A stretch of DNA of 64,000 nucleotides from Bordetella genomosp. 4 (GCF_002261185.1 NZ_NEVQ01000003.1:310001-374000); one strand, 5' to 3'; positions 20,973 to 31,094 are shown, counted from the first letter of the stretch. Notes: generated from the sequence alone by a model not told the origin. Made by a program: numbers and translations.

Positions 20973-22070
20973 ATGCAACGTCGTTCCTTTTTGAAACAAG
21001 CCGGCCTGGGCGCTGTCGCAGGTAGTGCGGCGGTTGCCGCGCCGGTATTCGCGCAAGACGCACCCAGCCTGAACTGGCGCATGGCGTCCAGCTTCCCGCG
21101 CAGCCTGGATGCGCTGTTCGGCACCGGCGACATTTTCTGCAAGTTCGTCAACGAAGCCACGGGCGGTAAATTCAACATCCGTCACTTCCCGGGTGGTGAA
21201 ATCGTTCCTGCCTTGCAGGTCATGGACGCGGTGTCCAACAACACCATCGAGTGCGGCCATACCGTGTCGTATTACTACTACGGCAAGGATCCGGCGTTCT
21301 GCTTTGACGCGGCTGTGCCTTTTGGCCTGAACGCGCGTCAGATGAACGCCTGGATGTTCAACGGCGACGGCATGAAGCTGACCCGCGAAATGTTCAAGCC
21401 GCACAAAATCGTCAACTTCCCCATGGGCAACACCGGTGTGCAAATGGGCGGCTGGTACCGCAAAGAAATCAAGACCGTCGACGATCTGAAGGGTCTGAAA
21501 ATGCGTACCGCCGGCTTCGCGGGCGAAGTCCTGTCCCGTCTGGGCGTGGTGCCGCAGCAACTGGCAGGTGGCGATGTGTATCCCTCGCTCGAAAAAGGCA
21601 CGCTGGACGCCGTCGAGTTCGTCGGTCCGTACGATGACGAAAAACTGGGCTTTAACAAGGTCGCCAAGTATTACTACTACCCGGGCTGGTGGGAAGGCGG
21701 TCCCCAGGTCTCGCTGTACCTGAACGAAGGCGCCTGGAACAGCTTGCCCAAGAACTACCAAGCCATCGTCGAGGCGGCCAGCCGCGTCGCGCATGTGGCC
21801 ATGACCTCCCGCTACGACGCCGAAAACCCCGGCGCGCTGCGCCGGCTCATTGCCGCAGGCGCCGAGCTGCGTCCGTTCCCGCGCGCCGTGATGGACGCGT
21901 CGTACCAGGCAGCTCAGACGGTGTACAAGGAGTTCAGCGACAAAGACCCGAAATTCAAGGCTTTGTACGACAACTACATGGGCTTCCGCGACAGCGTGGT
22001 GCCGTGGTTCCGTCTGGCCGAAGGATCGTACGACCAATATCTGGGCGTGGCGATGTCGGCGCACAAGTAA
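20973..22070 (+). CDS. TRAP transporter periplasmic binding protein (DctP/TakP type), orphan
   Basis: 365 residues. It captures a carboxylate-type solute in the periplasm for a tripartite ATP-independent transporter. A twin-arginine signal is visible (MQRRSFLKQAGLGAVAGSAAVAAPVFAQ, predicted cleavage after AQ about residue 28). The mature part has the TRAP signature PHKIVNFPMGNTGVQMGGWYRKEIKTVDDLKGLKMRT with the conserved Arg that binds the substrate carboxylate; the YYYYGKDPAF and aromatic-rich segments resemble the 2-oxo-acid-binding TakP subgroup. AGGAG (20959-20963) precedes the ATG. No dctQ or dctM membrane genes are adjacent, so it must work with a permease elsewhere. Confidence 0.92.
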   Translation: MQRRSFLKQAGLGAVAGSAAVAAPVFAQDAPSLNWRMASSFPRSLDALFGTGDIFCKFVNEATGGKFNIRHFPGGEIVPALQVMDAVSNNTIECGHTVSYYYYGKDPAFCFDAAVPFGLNARQMNAWMFNGDGMKLTREMFKPHKIVNFPMGNTGVQMGGWYRKEIKTVDDLKGLKMRTAGFAGEVLSRLGVVPQQLAGGDVYPSLEKGTLDAVEFVGPYDDEKLGFNKVAKYYYYPGWWEGGPQVSLYLNEGAWNSLPKNYQAIVEAASRVAHVAMTSRYDAENPGALRRLIAAGAELRPFPRAVMDASYQAAQTVYKEFSDKDPKFKALYDNYMGFRDSVVPWFRLAEGSYDQYLGVAMSAHK

Positions 22071-22089
22071 TAAATAGGTATCTCGGTAC

Positions 22090-22168
22090 AACGGGCGCGC
22101 TTGTGGGCTGTCCCCAGGGTTGGAGCATATTCAACCGCCCTGGAAAGACGGTTCACCACGCGCCCGTT
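22090..22168 (+). ncRNA. Candidate structured RNA between the TRAP gene and rplM
   Basis: An outer 10-bp stem (22090-22099 with 22159-22168) encloses a hairpin made of CCAGGG/CCCTGG (22114-22119 with 22138-22143) and TTGGA/TTCAA (22120-22124 with 22130-22134) with a 5-nt loop. It could be the 3' end structure of the TRAP mRNA, a terminator or a small RNA. I do not recognise an Rfam family; strand is assumed. Confidence 0.35.
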
Positions 22169-22255
22169 TCGCATAGTTGGTTCCCCCCTGGTGCCCGCAA
22201 GCTACGGGTAGCAGGCCACATTGCACGAGGGCTCGGACAGTTCCTGATCCTCAAG

Positions 22256-22286
22256 TTGCACAATATTTGAGCAATCGTGCTAGAAT
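22256..22286 (+). promoter_or_regulatory. Promoter of the rplM-rpsI operon
   Basis: TTGCAC (22256-22261) and TAGAAT (22281-22286), 19 bp apart, would start transcription near 22293. That leaves a 5' leader of about 170 nt before rplM, long enough for the autogenous control by r-protein known for this operon in E. coli. Confidence 0.55.
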
Positions 22287-22465
22287 GGTCGACTTTCCCT
22301 TATTCCGGTTGGTAGCACGGGCGGTTAATAACGCTTAGGCCAGCTGCGGATCGCATGATCGGCGCGGGATTTCCCGGTCGGATGATGCGCCAAGGCACAA
22401 CGGAACAGGAAAAGATTCTCGTCAGGCTGTTCTGACCAGAAAAATTTACCTTTTAGGAACCAATC

Positions 22466-22894
22466 ATGAAGACCTTTGTGGCCAAGCCGCATGAAGTCCA
22501 ACGTGACTGGTTTGTGATCGACGCCAAGGGCAAAGTCCTGGGTCGTGTGGCCAGCGAAGTCGCACGCCGCCTGCGTGGTAAGCACAAACCTGAATTCACG
22601 CCGCACGTTGATACGGGCGATTACATCGTCATCATCAACGCTGCTGATATCGTTGTTACGGGCACCAAGACGCAAGACAAAAAGTACTTCCGTCACACCG
22701 GCTATCCCGGTGGTATCCGTGAAACGAACTTCGAGAAACTGCAACAGCGGTTTCCCGGCCGTGCCATCCAGAAGGCCGTCAAGGGCATGTTGCCCAAGGG
22801 TCCGCTGGGCTACGCCATGATCAAGAAACTCAAGGTGTACGCCGGTGCCGAGCACCCGCACACCGCTCAGCAGCCCAAGCCGCTGGATATCTAA
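22466..22894 (+). CDS. rplM: 50S ribosomal protein L13
   Basis: 142 residues, full length, with the family's conserved [35 protein letters not shown] region and the GMLPKGPLG motif near residues 110-118. It binds 23S rRNA early in 50S assembly. It is co-transcribed with rpsI, 9 bp downstream, as in nearly all Proteobacteria. AGGA lies about 7 nt before the ATG. Confidence 0.98.
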   Translation: MKTFVAKPHEVQRDWFVIDAKGKVLGRVASEVARRLRGKHKPEFTPHVDTGDYIVIINAADIVVTGTKTQDKKYFRHTGYPGGIRETNFEKLQQRFPGRAIQKAVKGMLPKGPLGYAMIKKLKVYAGAEHPHTAQQPKPLDI

Positions 22895-22903
22895 GGAAAC
22901 GCC

Positions 22904-23296
22904 ATGATCGGTAACTGGAACTACGGAACCGGCCGTCGCAAAACCTCGGTGGCTCGTGTTTTCATCAAGAAAGGCTCGGGCAAAATCGTTGTTAACGGCA
23001 AGCCCGTCGACGAATTCTTCGCTCGCGAAACTGGCCGCATGATCGTGCGCCAGCCGCTCGAACTGACCGGCCACCTGGAATCGTTCGACATCAAAGTCAA
23101 CGTCCACGGCGGTGGCGAAACCGGCCAAGCCGGTGCGGTGCGTCACGGCATCACCCGCGCTTTGATCGACTACGATGCGGCCCTCAAGCCCGCGCTGTCG
23201 CAAGCCGGCTTCGTGACCCGCGATGCCCGTGAAGTCGAACGTAAGAAAGTCGGCTTCCGCAAGGCTCGTCGGCGCAAGCAGTTCAGCAAGCGCTAA
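22904..23296 (+). CDS. rpsI: 30S ribosomal protein S9
   Basis: 130 residues, full length. It carries the [14 protein letters not shown] opening, the [23 protein letters not shown] block and the basic C-terminal tail [14 protein letters not shown], whose final Lys-Arg reaches into the ribosomal P site. It is the second gene of the rplM operon and ends at a strong terminator. Confidence 0.98.
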   Translation: MIGNWNYGTGRRKTSVARVFIKKGSGKIVVNGKPVDEFFARETGRMIVRQPLELTGHLESFDIKVNVHGGGETGQAGAVRHGITRALIDYDAALKPALSQAGFVTRDAREVERKKVGFRKARRRKQFSKR

Positions 23297-23337
23297 TCGT
23301 CTTGCTTGCCCCGGGTCGCGAAAGCGGCCCTGGTGGC

Positions 23338-23377
23338 AAAACAAAACGCCCCTGTTTTTACAGGGGCGTTTTGTTTT
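23338..23377 (+). terminator. Strong terminator of the rplM-rpsI operon
   Basis: An 18-bp perfect stem (core 23341-23355 with 23360-23374, TTTT loop, extended by A/T pairs) followed by more T. It separates the ribosomal operon from argC. Confidence 0.93.
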
Positions 23378-23451
23378 TGGCGATGCGCGAAAAAATATCG
23401 GTATTGAGTTAGCGATACAATTATTTTTCGTCTTACGGAACACCCCCCACC

Positions 23452-24516
23452 ATGGCCCAAGCATCGAATTCCCGTATCAAGGTTGGCATTGTCGGCGGCA
23501 CCGGTTATACCGGCGTCGAGCTGCTGCGTCTGTTGTCGCAACATCCTCATGTAGAACTGACCGCCATCACCTCCCGCAAAGAAGACGGGCTGCCGGTGGC
23601 CGACATGTATCCCAATTTGCGTGGCCGCGTGAATCTGGCGTTTTCCACGCCTGAAAAGGCCAATCTGGCAGATTGCGACGTTGTTTTCTTTGCCACGCCG
23701 CACGGCGTGGCCATGGCGCAGGCCAAAGAGCTCCTGGCTGCTGGTACTCGTATCATCGATCTGGCTGCAGACTTTCGGTTGCAAGACACGGCTACGTTCG
23801 AGCGCTGGTACAAGATGCCGCATGCGTGCCCCGACATCCTGGCTGAGTCCACCTACGGCCTGGTCGAACTCAATCGCGCGGCTGTGTCCAAGGCGCGCGT
23901 CATCGGTAACCCCGGCTGCTATCCGACGACGGTTTTGCTGGGCTTGGCCCCCTTGATCGAGAACGGCGCCCAACTGGTCGATACCCAAACCCTGATCGCC
24001 GATTGCAAATCGGGTGTCTCAGGCGCAGGCCGCAAGGCTGAGGTCGGTTCCCTGTTTTCCGAGGCCAGCGACAATTTCAAAGCCTACGGTGTGGCAGGGC
24101 ATCGCCATCACCCCGAAATCACCGAGCAACTCGAAAAACTGGCGGGCGGCAAAGTCGGCCTGACGTTCGTCCCGCATCTCGTGCCGATGATCCGCGGCAT
24201 GTTCTCGACCTTGTATGCCCGTATCCGCCCTGAAGCACTGGATACGGATTTCCAGGCGCTGTACGAAAAGCGTTACGCCAACGAGACGTTTATCGATGTG
24301 ATGCCGGCCGGCAGTTTGCCCGAAACCCGTTCGGTGCGTGCGTCGAACAATCTGCGCATCTCGGTGCAGCGTCCCAATAATGGAGATCTGTTGATTGTGC
24401 TGGTCATCCAGGACAACTTGGTCAAGGGCGCATCGGGTCAGGCTGTGCAAAACATGAACCTGATGTTTGGCCTGCCCGAGTCGGCAGGCCTGGATCAAGT
24501 CGCTATTCTGCCGTAG
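23452..24516 (+). CDS. argC: N-acetyl-gamma-glutamyl-phosphate reductase
   Basis: 354 residues. It reduces N-acetylglutamyl phosphate with NADPH to the semialdehyde, step three of arginine synthesis. The N-terminal Rossmann loop is [15 protein letters not shown], the catalytic Cys156 sits in GNPGCYPT, and the catalytic His region is GHRHHPEI. Length fits the longer proteobacterial form. It is followed at 42 bp by the DUF6776-type gene, in the order usual for Betaproteobacteria. Confidence 0.97.
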   Translation: MAQASNSRIKVGIVGGTGYTGVELLRLLSQHPHVELTAITSRKEDGLPVADMYPNLRGRVNLAFSTPEKANLADCDVVFFATPHGVAMAQAKELLAAGTRIIDLAADFRLQDTATFERWYKMPHACPDILAESTYGLVELNRAAVSKARVIGNPGCYPTTVLLGLAPLIENGAQLVDTQTLIADCKSGVSGAGRKAEVGSLFSEASDNFKAYGVAGHRHHPEITEQLEKLAGGKVGLTFVPHLVPMIRGMFSTLYARIRPEALDTDFQALYEKRYANETFIDVMPAGSLPETRSVRASNNLRISVQRPNNGDLLIVLVIQDNLVKGASGQAVQNMNLMFGLPESAGLDQVAILP

Positions 24517-24558
24517 GAGATCCTTGGCCGGCCTGGCGGGCTGGCCGGATCGGCTTAG

Positions 24559-25359
24559 ATGCAATCGGCTCCTGAATCCACGGCCGGGTCCCGTCCCGGC
24601 TCTCTCTCGCGATGGCTGTTCGTGCTGAGTGCGCTGGTCGTCGGCTTGGCCCTGGGGGCGCTGGCTGGCTATCAGTACGCGCAGCAGTCGGTGATGGCGG
24701 TTCCCAGCGTCGTCATTACTGCTGAACAAGTCGCTGCACAAGATGCCGCGGTACGGCAAAGCCAGGCAGAAAGCCGTTTCCTGCGGGCGCAGCTCGATAC
24801 GGCCGATGGCGAAATCGCGGTCGAGCGTGCTGCTCGCCAAGAACTCGAGGCGCAGTTGCGCGCGGGTCAGGAGGAGCTGGGCCGCGTGCGTGACCGCCTG
24901 GCCTTTTTCGAGCAATTATTGCCGCCCGGACCCGAAGGCGCTGTCGATATCCGTGGCGCAGAGATTCAGCGTGACGGGCAAGGACTGAAGTATCGCGTGT
25001 TGCTCATGCGTAGTGGCCGCAGTGACGCGCCGTTCGTGGGCACCTTACGTTTCCAGGCCTCGGGTGTGCTAAAAGGGGATGTCGTTTCTGTCGACTTGGC
25101 CCCCATGCAGGTAAAGACCGATACCCCCGAGGGCGACGACAACGGTGATGACTCCAACGCCTCGCCGGGCAGCAAACCCAAGCCCTCCGCCGAAGCAGCG
25201 GCCGCTGCGGGCGGCCTCTTGCCATTGCAATTTGATCAATACCAGCGCATTGAAGGCGTGCTCGATCTGCCCGAGGGATTCGTCCCCGAAAGCGTAACCG
25301 TTAGCGTACTCGAGGGATCCACCGTGCGGGCGTCCCGCACCATCAAGCTGGCATTTTGA
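24559..25359 (+). CDS. DUF6776-type membrane-anchored coiled-coil protein
   Basis: 266 residues. There is one transmembrane helix near residues 19-42, then a coiled coil (about 60-120, with heptads such as [35 protein letters not shown]), a beta-rich domain around residues 130-190, and a low-complexity charged linker ([20 protein letters not shown]). The arrangement suggests a periplasmic domain on a spacer. Function is unknown; the steady position between argC and erpA in Betaproteobacteria is the main clue and hints at envelope work rather than arginine synthesis. Confidence 0.75.
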   Translation: MQSAPESTAGSRPGSLSRWLFVLSALVVGLALGALAGYQYAQQSVMAVPSVVITAEQVAAQDAAVRQSQAESRFLRAQLDTADGEIAVERAARQELEAQLRAGQEELGRVRDRLAFFEQLLPPGPEGAVDIRGAEIQRDGQGLKYRVLLMRSGRSDAPFVGTLRFQASGVLKGDVVSVDLAPMQVKTDTPEGDDNGDDSNASPGSKPKPSAEAAAAAGGLLPLQFDQYQRIEGVLDLPEGFVPESVTVSVLEGSTVRASRTIKLAF

Positions 25360-25456
25360 ACCCCGGCCCTCTCTGCGCTACTATGAGAGTATTGAGGCGG
25401 CTCGCCCGTCAACTTTATACGTGATATTGGCCGATTTTTCGGCCAGGAGCTCCACC

Positions 25457-25825
25457 ATGAATGCAGTCACCGAAACCGTCGATCTCCAGGCGCCGCCGAC
25501 GCCGTTGATTTTCACCGATTCCGCCGCAGCCAAAGTCAAAGACCTGCTGGCCGAAGAAGGCAACCCCGAATTGAAACTGCGCGTATTCGTGCAGGGCGGC
25601 GGCTGTTCCGGTTTCCAGTATGGTTTTACCTTTGACGAGGCCGTCAGCGATGACGATACCGTGCTGGACAAGGATGGCGTGCAATTGCTGGTCGATCCCA
25701 TGAGCTTCCAGTACCTGGTCGGTGCCGAAATCGACTACAAGGAAGACCTCGAAGGCGCGCAATTCGTCATTCGGAACCCCAACGCCACCACGACCTGCGG
25801 CTGCGGCTCGTCGTTCTCGGTGTAA
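25457..25825 (+). CDS. erpA: Iron-sulfur cluster insertion protein ErpA (A-type carrier)
   Basis: 122 residues from the ATG at 25457, with AGGAG 7 nt ahead. A-type carriers pass Fe-S clusters to apo-proteins. The three cluster-binding cysteines are present: one in [11 protein letters not shown] and two in the C-terminal CGCGSSFSV. The acidic N-terminal extension and the position next to anmK match ErpA of Betaproteobacteria rather than IscA or SufA. Confidence 0.95.
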   Translation: MNAVTETVDLQAPPTPLIFTDSAAAKVKDLLAEEGNPELKLRVFVQGGGCSGFQYGFTFDEAVSDDDTVLDKDGVQLLVDPMSFQYLVGAEIDYKEDLEGAQFVIRNPNATTTCGCGSSFSV

Positions 25826-25832
25826 CGCCTGA

Positions 25833-25854
25833 AGGCTGGGCCTCGCCCCAGCCT
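25833..25854. terminator. Hairpin between erpA and anmK
   Basis: An 8-bp stem AGGCTGGG/CCCAGCCT (25833-25840 with 25847-25854) between convergent genes, without a T run. Confidence 0.4.
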
Positions 25855-25902
25855 GCCTGCTACCAGTCCGTAGCAAGGGTTGCCCGTAAACTGCCCGGTC
25901 GC

Positions 25903-27111
25903 TCAGGCCGGGTACAGTGCGCCCAGTACACGCGGCCCGCGTGCGCCTGTTACTCCAGGTACGCCCGCCGGAATTCGATCTAAAAAGGCTTGTGCCAGCC
26001 AGGCAAACGCCATGGCTTCGACCCATTGGGCCGGCACGCCTGCGCTGTCGGTGGGGCTGACAGGGCGCTGCAGGCAGATCGCCAATTCGCGCATCAATCC
26101 TGCATTGCGTGCCCCGCCGCCGCACACTAGTACATCGTGGGTAGCAGGGGCTGTCGCCTCTAGCGCATCTGCTACGGTACGAGCCGTAAATCGCTGCAAT
26201 GTCGCTTGGATGTCCTGCGGGGCGAGTTTTGCTGCGCCCTCGTAATTTTGCAGACGTTCATCCAGCCAGGCTGCGTTAAACAAATCGCGCCCCGTTGATT
26301 TTGGAGGGGGCAGGACGAGCCAGGGTTCTTCGGCTAATAGGTGTTCGAGCAGGGCTGGCTGCACCTGACCGCCAGCCGCCCATTGCCCGTCTTTGTCGTA
26401 GGGCCGGCCGGTATGCCGCTGGCACCAGAGATCCAGCAAAACATTGGCGGGGCCCGTATCAAAGCCGCGCGGCGGCTCGCCGGGAGTCAATAGGGTGAGA
26501 TTGGCAATGCCGCCCAGATTCAATACAGCTCGCGGGGCGGGCGAGGCGAACACGGCTGCGTGAAAGGGAGGCACCAAGGGAGCGCCTTGGCCTCCTGCTG
26601 CTACATCACGGCTGCGGAAATCAGCCACCACGTCGATGCCGGTCAATTCTGCCAGCAAGGCGGGGGCATTGAGTTGCAGCGTAAAGCCTAATTCCGGCCG
26701 GTGGCGCACGGTTTGTCCGTGTGCGCCAATGGCAGCAATGGCGGTAGCGGGTTGTTGTGCCTGATCCAACAGGGCTTGGACAGTCTCGGCGTATAAACGC
26801 ATCAACGCTTGGCTGGCCAGCGCTGCGCGATGCAGCTCGTCGGCGCCGCTTTGGTTCAGCGCCAGCAACTCGCGCCGCAGTTCGGCCGGCATGGGCAATG
26901 CCGCGGTTGCCAGAACTTCTACGGTAGGCGCTTGTTCGACGTCTTTGAGGGCGTTTGCCGCTGTCCGAACATTGCCGGATTCCGATGGGACACCGCAGGG
27001 CGTATGTAAACGCACCAGCACGCCATCGGCGCCATCCAGACTCGTGCCAGACATCAGGCCAATGAAGAGGCGGCCGGTCGTCAAAGCTGGTTGGCCGCGA
27101 AATCGAGACAT
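25903..27111 (-). CDS. anmK: Anhydro-N-acetylmuramic acid kinase
   Basis: 402 residues. AnmK opens and phosphorylates 1,6-anhydro-MurNAc from recycled peptidoglycan to MurNAc-6-phosphate. The family's opening GLMSGTSLDGADGVLV (near residue 18), the GAHGQTVRHRP motif and the C-terminal VCGGGARNAGLM ATP-site block are present. It sits 25 bp after the M23 peptidase gene on the same strand, so both probably belong to one cell-wall turnover transcript. Confidence 0.96.
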   Translation of the reverse strand: MSRFRGQPALTTGRLFIGLMSGTSLDGADGVLVRLHTPCGVPSESGNVRTAANALKDVEQAPTVEVLATAALPMPAELRRELLALNQSGADELHRAALASQALMRLYAETVQALLDQAQQPATAIAAIGAHGQTVRHRPELGFTLQLNAPALLAELTGIDVVADFRSRDVAAGGQGAPLVPPFHAAVFASPAPRAVLNLGGIANLTLLTPGEPPRGFDTGPANVLLDLWCQRHTGRPYDKDGQWAAGGQVQPALLEHLLAEEPWLVLPPPKSTGRDLFNAAWLDERLQNYEGAAKLAPQDIQATLQRFTARTVADALEATAPATHDVLVCGGGARNAGLMRELAICLQRPVSPTDSAGVPAQWVEAMAFAWLAQAFLDRIPAGVPGVTGARGPRVLGALYPA

Positions 27112-27135
27112 GGCGTCAGAGAGGCGAGCGCCGGG

Positions 27136-28545
27136 TCAGCGGCTGGCGACATTCGTGCTGGACTCAGGCAGCGTTTGCTGCAGATGAGTCAATAACGCGA
27201 GCTGCTGCTTGTAGGGCTCCGTTGCCGCCTGGAACTTGCGAGCCTCGTCCGGATCGAGCGGGCGGGAAATCGGCAGGTCCGCGGCCAGAGGATCCACAGG
27301 CTGGTTGTCAATACGGAACTCGTAATGCAGATGCGGTCCGGTCGCCCAGCCCGTCGAGCCCACGTAGCCGATCAACTGGCCTTGCGACACCTTGGTGCCG
27401 ACTTTGATGCCAGGGGCAATACGGCTCTGATGCGCGTACAAGGTCGAATACTGCCCGTAGTGCTTGACGATGACTACGTTACCGTACCCGTTTTGCCAGC
27501 CGGCAAACTCCACGGTACCGTCCGCGGTGGTGTGGATCGGCGTGCCCGACGGCGCTGCATAGTCCACGCCCTTGTGTCCGGTCCAGGTCTTGTGGATCGG
27601 ATGCATGCGCATGCCAAAGGTCGAACTGATGCGAGAAAATTTCAACGCCGTGCGCAAAAAGGCCCCGCGCAGGCTGACGCCGTCAAAACCGTAGTAATTG
27701 CCCGATTTTCCGTCCGGACTGAACCAGACGGCGTTGTAGGTCTTGCCGTTGTTGATGAACTCCACGGCCAGCAAGCGACCGGCACCGGCATAGCGGCCCT
27801 GGTGCGAACGGACTTCGTAGACAACGCGGAATTGGTCGCCCGGGCGAATATCGCGCAGAAAATCTATCTTGGAGCCGAGCACGTCAGCCATCTGCTGGGT
27901 GATCGAATCCGGAATGCCGGCCGTGTCGGTCGCACCAAATAGCGAATTGCGGATCGTGCCGACGGCGACGCGCGTCTGCAAATCGGTGCGGTCGGTGATC
28001 TCGCGCGCAGTGTAGGAGTCTCCCGACGGCGTCACCAGCAGCATTTTGGTGGTGACTTGGCCGTCGTCTTCCTCGCCTGGGGTATGGATATACCGCAGCC
28101 AGACCAGGTTGCCCTCGGCATCGGTTGCTGCCTGCACAGAGCGGCCGGGGTACAGCTTGTAAATACTGCGAGCGCTGGGGGCCTGCGTCAGGAAGCGTTG
28201 CAAGCCCGGCGCGTCGATCTCCAGGCGTTGCAGCACTGAGGCCAGCGTATCGCCGGCGCGAATGCGCGTTTCGCTGACAAACGGCGCATCGCTGTCCGCG
28301 CTGCTGACACTGACTTGATTCGAAGCCAGGGGCAAAACGCTTTGGATCTGACGCGACAGGGGTAATTGCGTGCGGTCGGGTTGTTGGACCATGCCCAGCG
28401 CAGCGGCGCCAGCAAACAAACCTACGGTGCTGACCAGTAACGTGCGGCGTAGCCAGCCAGCACGACGGGACGACTCGGGGCGAGACAGGGCGGCCGTGCT
28501 GCCAACGGAGCGATCAGCCGGGCTGTGAGGGCCACGATCTATCAA
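27136..28545 (-). CDS. M23-family murein metallopeptidase (MepM/YebA-like)
   Basis: About 469 residues from a TTG at 28545. A signal-anchor helix lies near residues 30-48 (TLLVSTVGLFAGAAALGMV), then LysM/OapA-like domains, then a LytM zinc peptidase domain whose ligands are His and Asp in GHKGVDYAAPSGTPI and HLHYEF near residues 420. Such enzymes cut peptidoglycan cross-links during growth. The N-terminus is uncertain. The TTG is preferred because GAAAGG lies 7 nt upstream; ATGs at 28605 and 28617 and a TTG at 28665 are in frame but lack ribosome sites and would add a basic, cysteine-containing stretch. Confidence 0.9.
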   Translation of the reverse strand: MIDRGPHSPADRSVGSTAALSRPESSRRAGWLRRTLLVSTVGLFAGAAALGMVQQPDRTQLPLSRQIQSVLPLASNQVSVSSADSDAPFVSETRIRAGDTLASVLQRLEIDAPGLQRFLTQAPSARSIYKLYPGRSVQAATDAEGNLVWLRYIHTPGEEDDGQVTTKMLLVTPSGDSYTAREITDRTDLQTRVAVGTIRNSLFGATDTAGIPDSITQQMADVLGSKIDFLRDIRPGDQFRVVYEVRSHQGRYAGAGRLLAVEFINNGKTYNAVWFSPDGKSGNYYGFDGVSLRGAFLRTALKFSRISSTFGMRMHPIHKTWTGHKGVDYAAPSGTPIHTTADGTVEFAGWQNGYGNVVIVKHYGQYSTLYAHQSRIAPGIKVGTKVSQGQLIGYVGSTGWATGPHLHYEFRIDNQPVDPLAADLPISRPLDPDEARKFQAATEPYKQQLALLTHLQQTLPESSTNVASR

Positions 28546-28852
28546 AGTAAAGCCTTTCTTCAGGGGGGTGTAAGTCCCCAGGACGCCGGTACGCCAGCAC
28601 AGCATCACCCAGCGCATCAGCGATACGCAATGGGAGCCGCCTCTGGCGAGGCATCTTGTGAACAACAGGGGGTTAGCCGGGTCGCAACGGCAATAACGCC
28701 ATAATGGCTACAGTTGCGTATGATTAGCGTCGTATCCTAGCTGATTCGGCTAGAATTTTCGACTGATTTCCCGGTCACGCTGACAGTTTTTACACGTTTT
28801 TTGCAATTTTCGGCTCTTTCTTAGCCCTTTATCGCCGCATCCGGCCCCAGAT
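28546..28852. promoter_or_regulatory. Divergent control region between the M23 peptidase gene and tyrS
   Basis: The only promoter-like element I can point to is a TAGAAT (28751-28756), which could be the -10 box of tyrS without a clear -35. A T-rich leader of about 90 nt follows. No RNA gene, T-box or coding frame was recognised. Confidence 0.35.
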
Positions 28853-30082
28853 ATGTCTCAACCCGAAGCCCCCATTACCCCTGAAGTCGAAGCCGACCTG
28901 CGCATCGCCAAGCGCGGTTGCGACGAATTGCTCGTTGAATCGGAGTTCGCCCGCAAGCTGGCCAAGAGCCGCGCGACCGGCGTACCGCTGCGTATCAAAT
29001 TGGGGTTGGATCCCACCGCGCCCGACATCCATCTTGGTCACACAGTGGTGCTGAACAAGATGCGGCAATTGCAGGATCTGGGGCACCACGTCATTTTCCT
29101 CATCGGTGACTTCACCTCCACCATTGGTGATCCCAGCGGCCGCAACTCCACCCGCCCACCGTTGACGCGCGAGCAAATCGAAACCAACGCCCAGACCTAC
29201 TACGCGCAGGCCAGCATGGTGCTGGACCCCACGCGTACTGAAATCCGCTACAACTCCGAGTGGAGCGATCCGCTGGGCGCTCGCGGCCTGATCCAATTGG
29301 CGTCGCGCTACACGGTCGCGCGCATGATGGAGCGCGAAGATTTCACCAAGCGCTTCAAGGGCGGCATTCCCATTGCCGTGCACGAGTTCCTGTACCCCTT
29401 GATGCAAGGCTACGATTCCGTCGCGCTGAAATCCGACCTCGAGCTGGGCGGCACTGACCAGAAATTCAACCTGCTGGTGGGCCGCGAGTTGCAGAAAGAG
29501 TATGGGCAGGCTCCCCAGTGCGTCCTGACCATGCCGTTGCTCGAAGGCACCGACGGCGTCGAAAAAATGTCCAAATCCAAGGGCAACTACATCGGTATCT
29601 CGGAAACGCCGGATTCCATGTTCGGCAAGCTGATGTCGATTTCCGATACGCTGATGTGGCGCTACTATGAATTGCTGTCGTTTCGTTCGCTGGACGATAT
29701 CGCTGCGCTCAAGGCTGCCACCGACGCTGGCGCCAATCCGCGCGATGCCAAAGTCGCCCTGGCGCAAGAGATCATTACGCGCTTTCATTCCGCCCAGGCC
29801 GCCGAAGACGCCTTGGCCAATTTCCAGGCCCGTTTTCGCGACGGCGCGGTGCCCGACGAGATGCCCGAGGTCAATGTGGCTGGCGCGCCGCTGGGGATTC
29901 TCAAAGTCCTACGCGAAGCCGGTCTGGTTGCCTCGGGCGCTGAAGCCCAGCGCAACGTCGAGCAAGGGGGGGTCCGTGTCAACGGCGACCGCGTCGAAGA
30001 CAAATCGTTGCAATTACAGGCCGGGTCTTACGTCATTCAAGTAGGCAAGCGCAAGTTCGCTCGTGTTAATTTGGCTGGGTAG
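28853..30082 (+). CDS. tyrS: Tyrosyl-tRNA synthetase
   Basis: 409 residues. It charges tRNA-Tyr. The HIGH-like motif is HLGH (His60-His63), the KMSKS motif is exact (KMSKSKGN, about residues 238-245), and a C-terminal S4 RNA-binding domain (about 345-405) ends the protein. The sequence is of the TyrZ-like group, as in other Betaproteobacteria, and lacks the longer loop of the E. coli TyrS type. It is divergent from the peptidase gene. Confidence 0.96.
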   Translation: MSQPEAPITPEVEADLRIAKRGCDELLVESEFARKLAKSRATGVPLRIKLGLDPTAPDIHLGHTVVLNKMRQLQDLGHHVIFLIGDFTSTIGDPSGRNSTRPPLTREQIETNAQTYYAQASMVLDPTRTEIRYNSEWSDPLGARGLIQLASRYTVARMMEREDFTKRFKGGIPIAVHEFLYPLMQGYDSVALKSDLELGGTDQKFNLLVGRELQKEYGQAPQCVLTMPLLEGTDGVEKMSKSKGNYIGISETPDSMFGKLMSISDTLMWRYYELLSFRSLDDIAALKAATDAGANPRDAKVALAQEIITRFHSAQAAEDALANFQARFRDGAVPDEMPEVNVAGAPLGILKVLREAGLVASGAEAQRNVEQGGVRVNGDRVEDKSLQLQAGSYVIQVGKRKFARVNLAG

Positions 30083-30112
30083 GAAGCGCCTACTGCCTCG
30101 CAGGAGTACGAC

Positions 30113-30769
30113 ATGAAACTTTCGAGTCTATCTTTTTCCGATAACGAATCGATGCCCGACCGCTACGCTTTCGGCAAGATCGACGCCCAGTCGCACGTCA
30201 TCCTCGCGGACAACTTCAATCCCCAGTTTTCCTGGGGTGAGGTCCCGGACGGCACGCGTTCGTTTGCCCTGATCTGCCATGATCCGGATGTCCCTTCAAA
30301 GCCCGACGATGTCAACCAAGAAGGGCGTACCGTGCCGGCGAGCTTGCCCCGCGTGGATTTCTTTCACTGGGTCTTGATCGATCTGGATCCCGAGCTGCGT
30401 GAAATCGAAGAAGGCTCCTTTTCCAGCGGCATCACTCCGCGCGGCAAGGGAGGCCCCCTGGCTCCTAACGAGGCTCGCCAAGGGATCAACGATTACACGT
30501 CATGGTTCGCTGCCGATCGCGATATGAGTGGGGACTATTTCGGCTACGACGGCCCATGCCCGCCGTGGAACGATGAGTTGCTGCATCGCTATATCTTTAC
30601 GCTGTACGCCCTGGATGTTCCCAAACTGGACGTGCATGGGCACTTCAATGGCAACGATGTGCTGAAGGCGATGCAGGGCCATATCCTGGCCCAGGATAGC
30701 CTGACTGGCGTCTATTCTCTGAATCCGGATCTGGCGCCTAAGCAAATCGGTAGCACTGCTGCTACCTGA
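30113..30769 (+). CDS. YbhB/YbcL-family (PEBP-like) protein
   Basis: 218 residues, cytoplasmic by lack of a signal. The phosphatidylethanolamine-binding protein fold is marked by CHDPDVP near residue 57, DFFHWVLIDLDP, and GPCPPWND...HRYIFTLYALD. Bacterial members are small anion-binding proteins of unclear role. The protein is longer than E. coli YbhB (158 residues) because of extra loops around residues 62-75 and 100-130. It follows tyrS by 30 bp and may share its transcript. Confidence 0.88.
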   Translation: MKLSSLSFSDNESMPDRYAFGKIDAQSHVILADNFNPQFSWGEVPDGTRSFALICHDPDVPSKPDDVNQEGRTVPASLPRVDFFHWVLIDLDPELREIEEGSFSSGITPRGKGGPLAPNEARQGINDYTSWFAADRDMSGDYFGYDGPCPPWNDELLHRYIFTLYALDVPKLDVHGHFNGNDVLKAMQGHILAQDSLTGVYSLNPDLAPKQIGSTAAT

Positions 30770-30790
30770 CACTGTGTGGAGTGTCGATAG

Positions 30791-30829
30791 ATTCGCCCTT
30801 CAGCGGTTGTCGCTGAGGGGCGAATTTTT
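30791..30829 (+). terminator. Rho-independent terminator after the PEBP-like gene
   Basis: A 15-bp stem (30791-30805 with 30811-30825, one mismatch) followed by TTTTT. The remaining 265 bp up to glyA show no clear feature apart from a TAAACT near 31038 that could be a -10 box. Confidence 0.9.
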
Positions 30830-31094
30830 GTCAGTGGGACGTCGATGCTGGGACGGGGTTCGTGCTTGGGGGGCGTCGGCACTGAGGAGGACGACGGCTC
30901 CAAATTACATGAAATCCCCTCATGCTCAACTTGAGGCGATCTGCAAGTTGTCCGCGCGTTCCTCGCTTTTGGCGGTCTTCTCAGCGAAATTTCCGCAATT
31001 TCAAGGTCCTAGCCCCAAACGCTGCGGACCCATCGCGGTAAACTAACGGTCATCCATTACCCCGTTCCCCCTATCTACGCCTCAGGAACCCCCC

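Noticed and set aside
30830-31094. Glycine or SAM-type riboswitch before glyA
   Set aside because: The conserved cores of these riboswitches were not recognised in the spacer.
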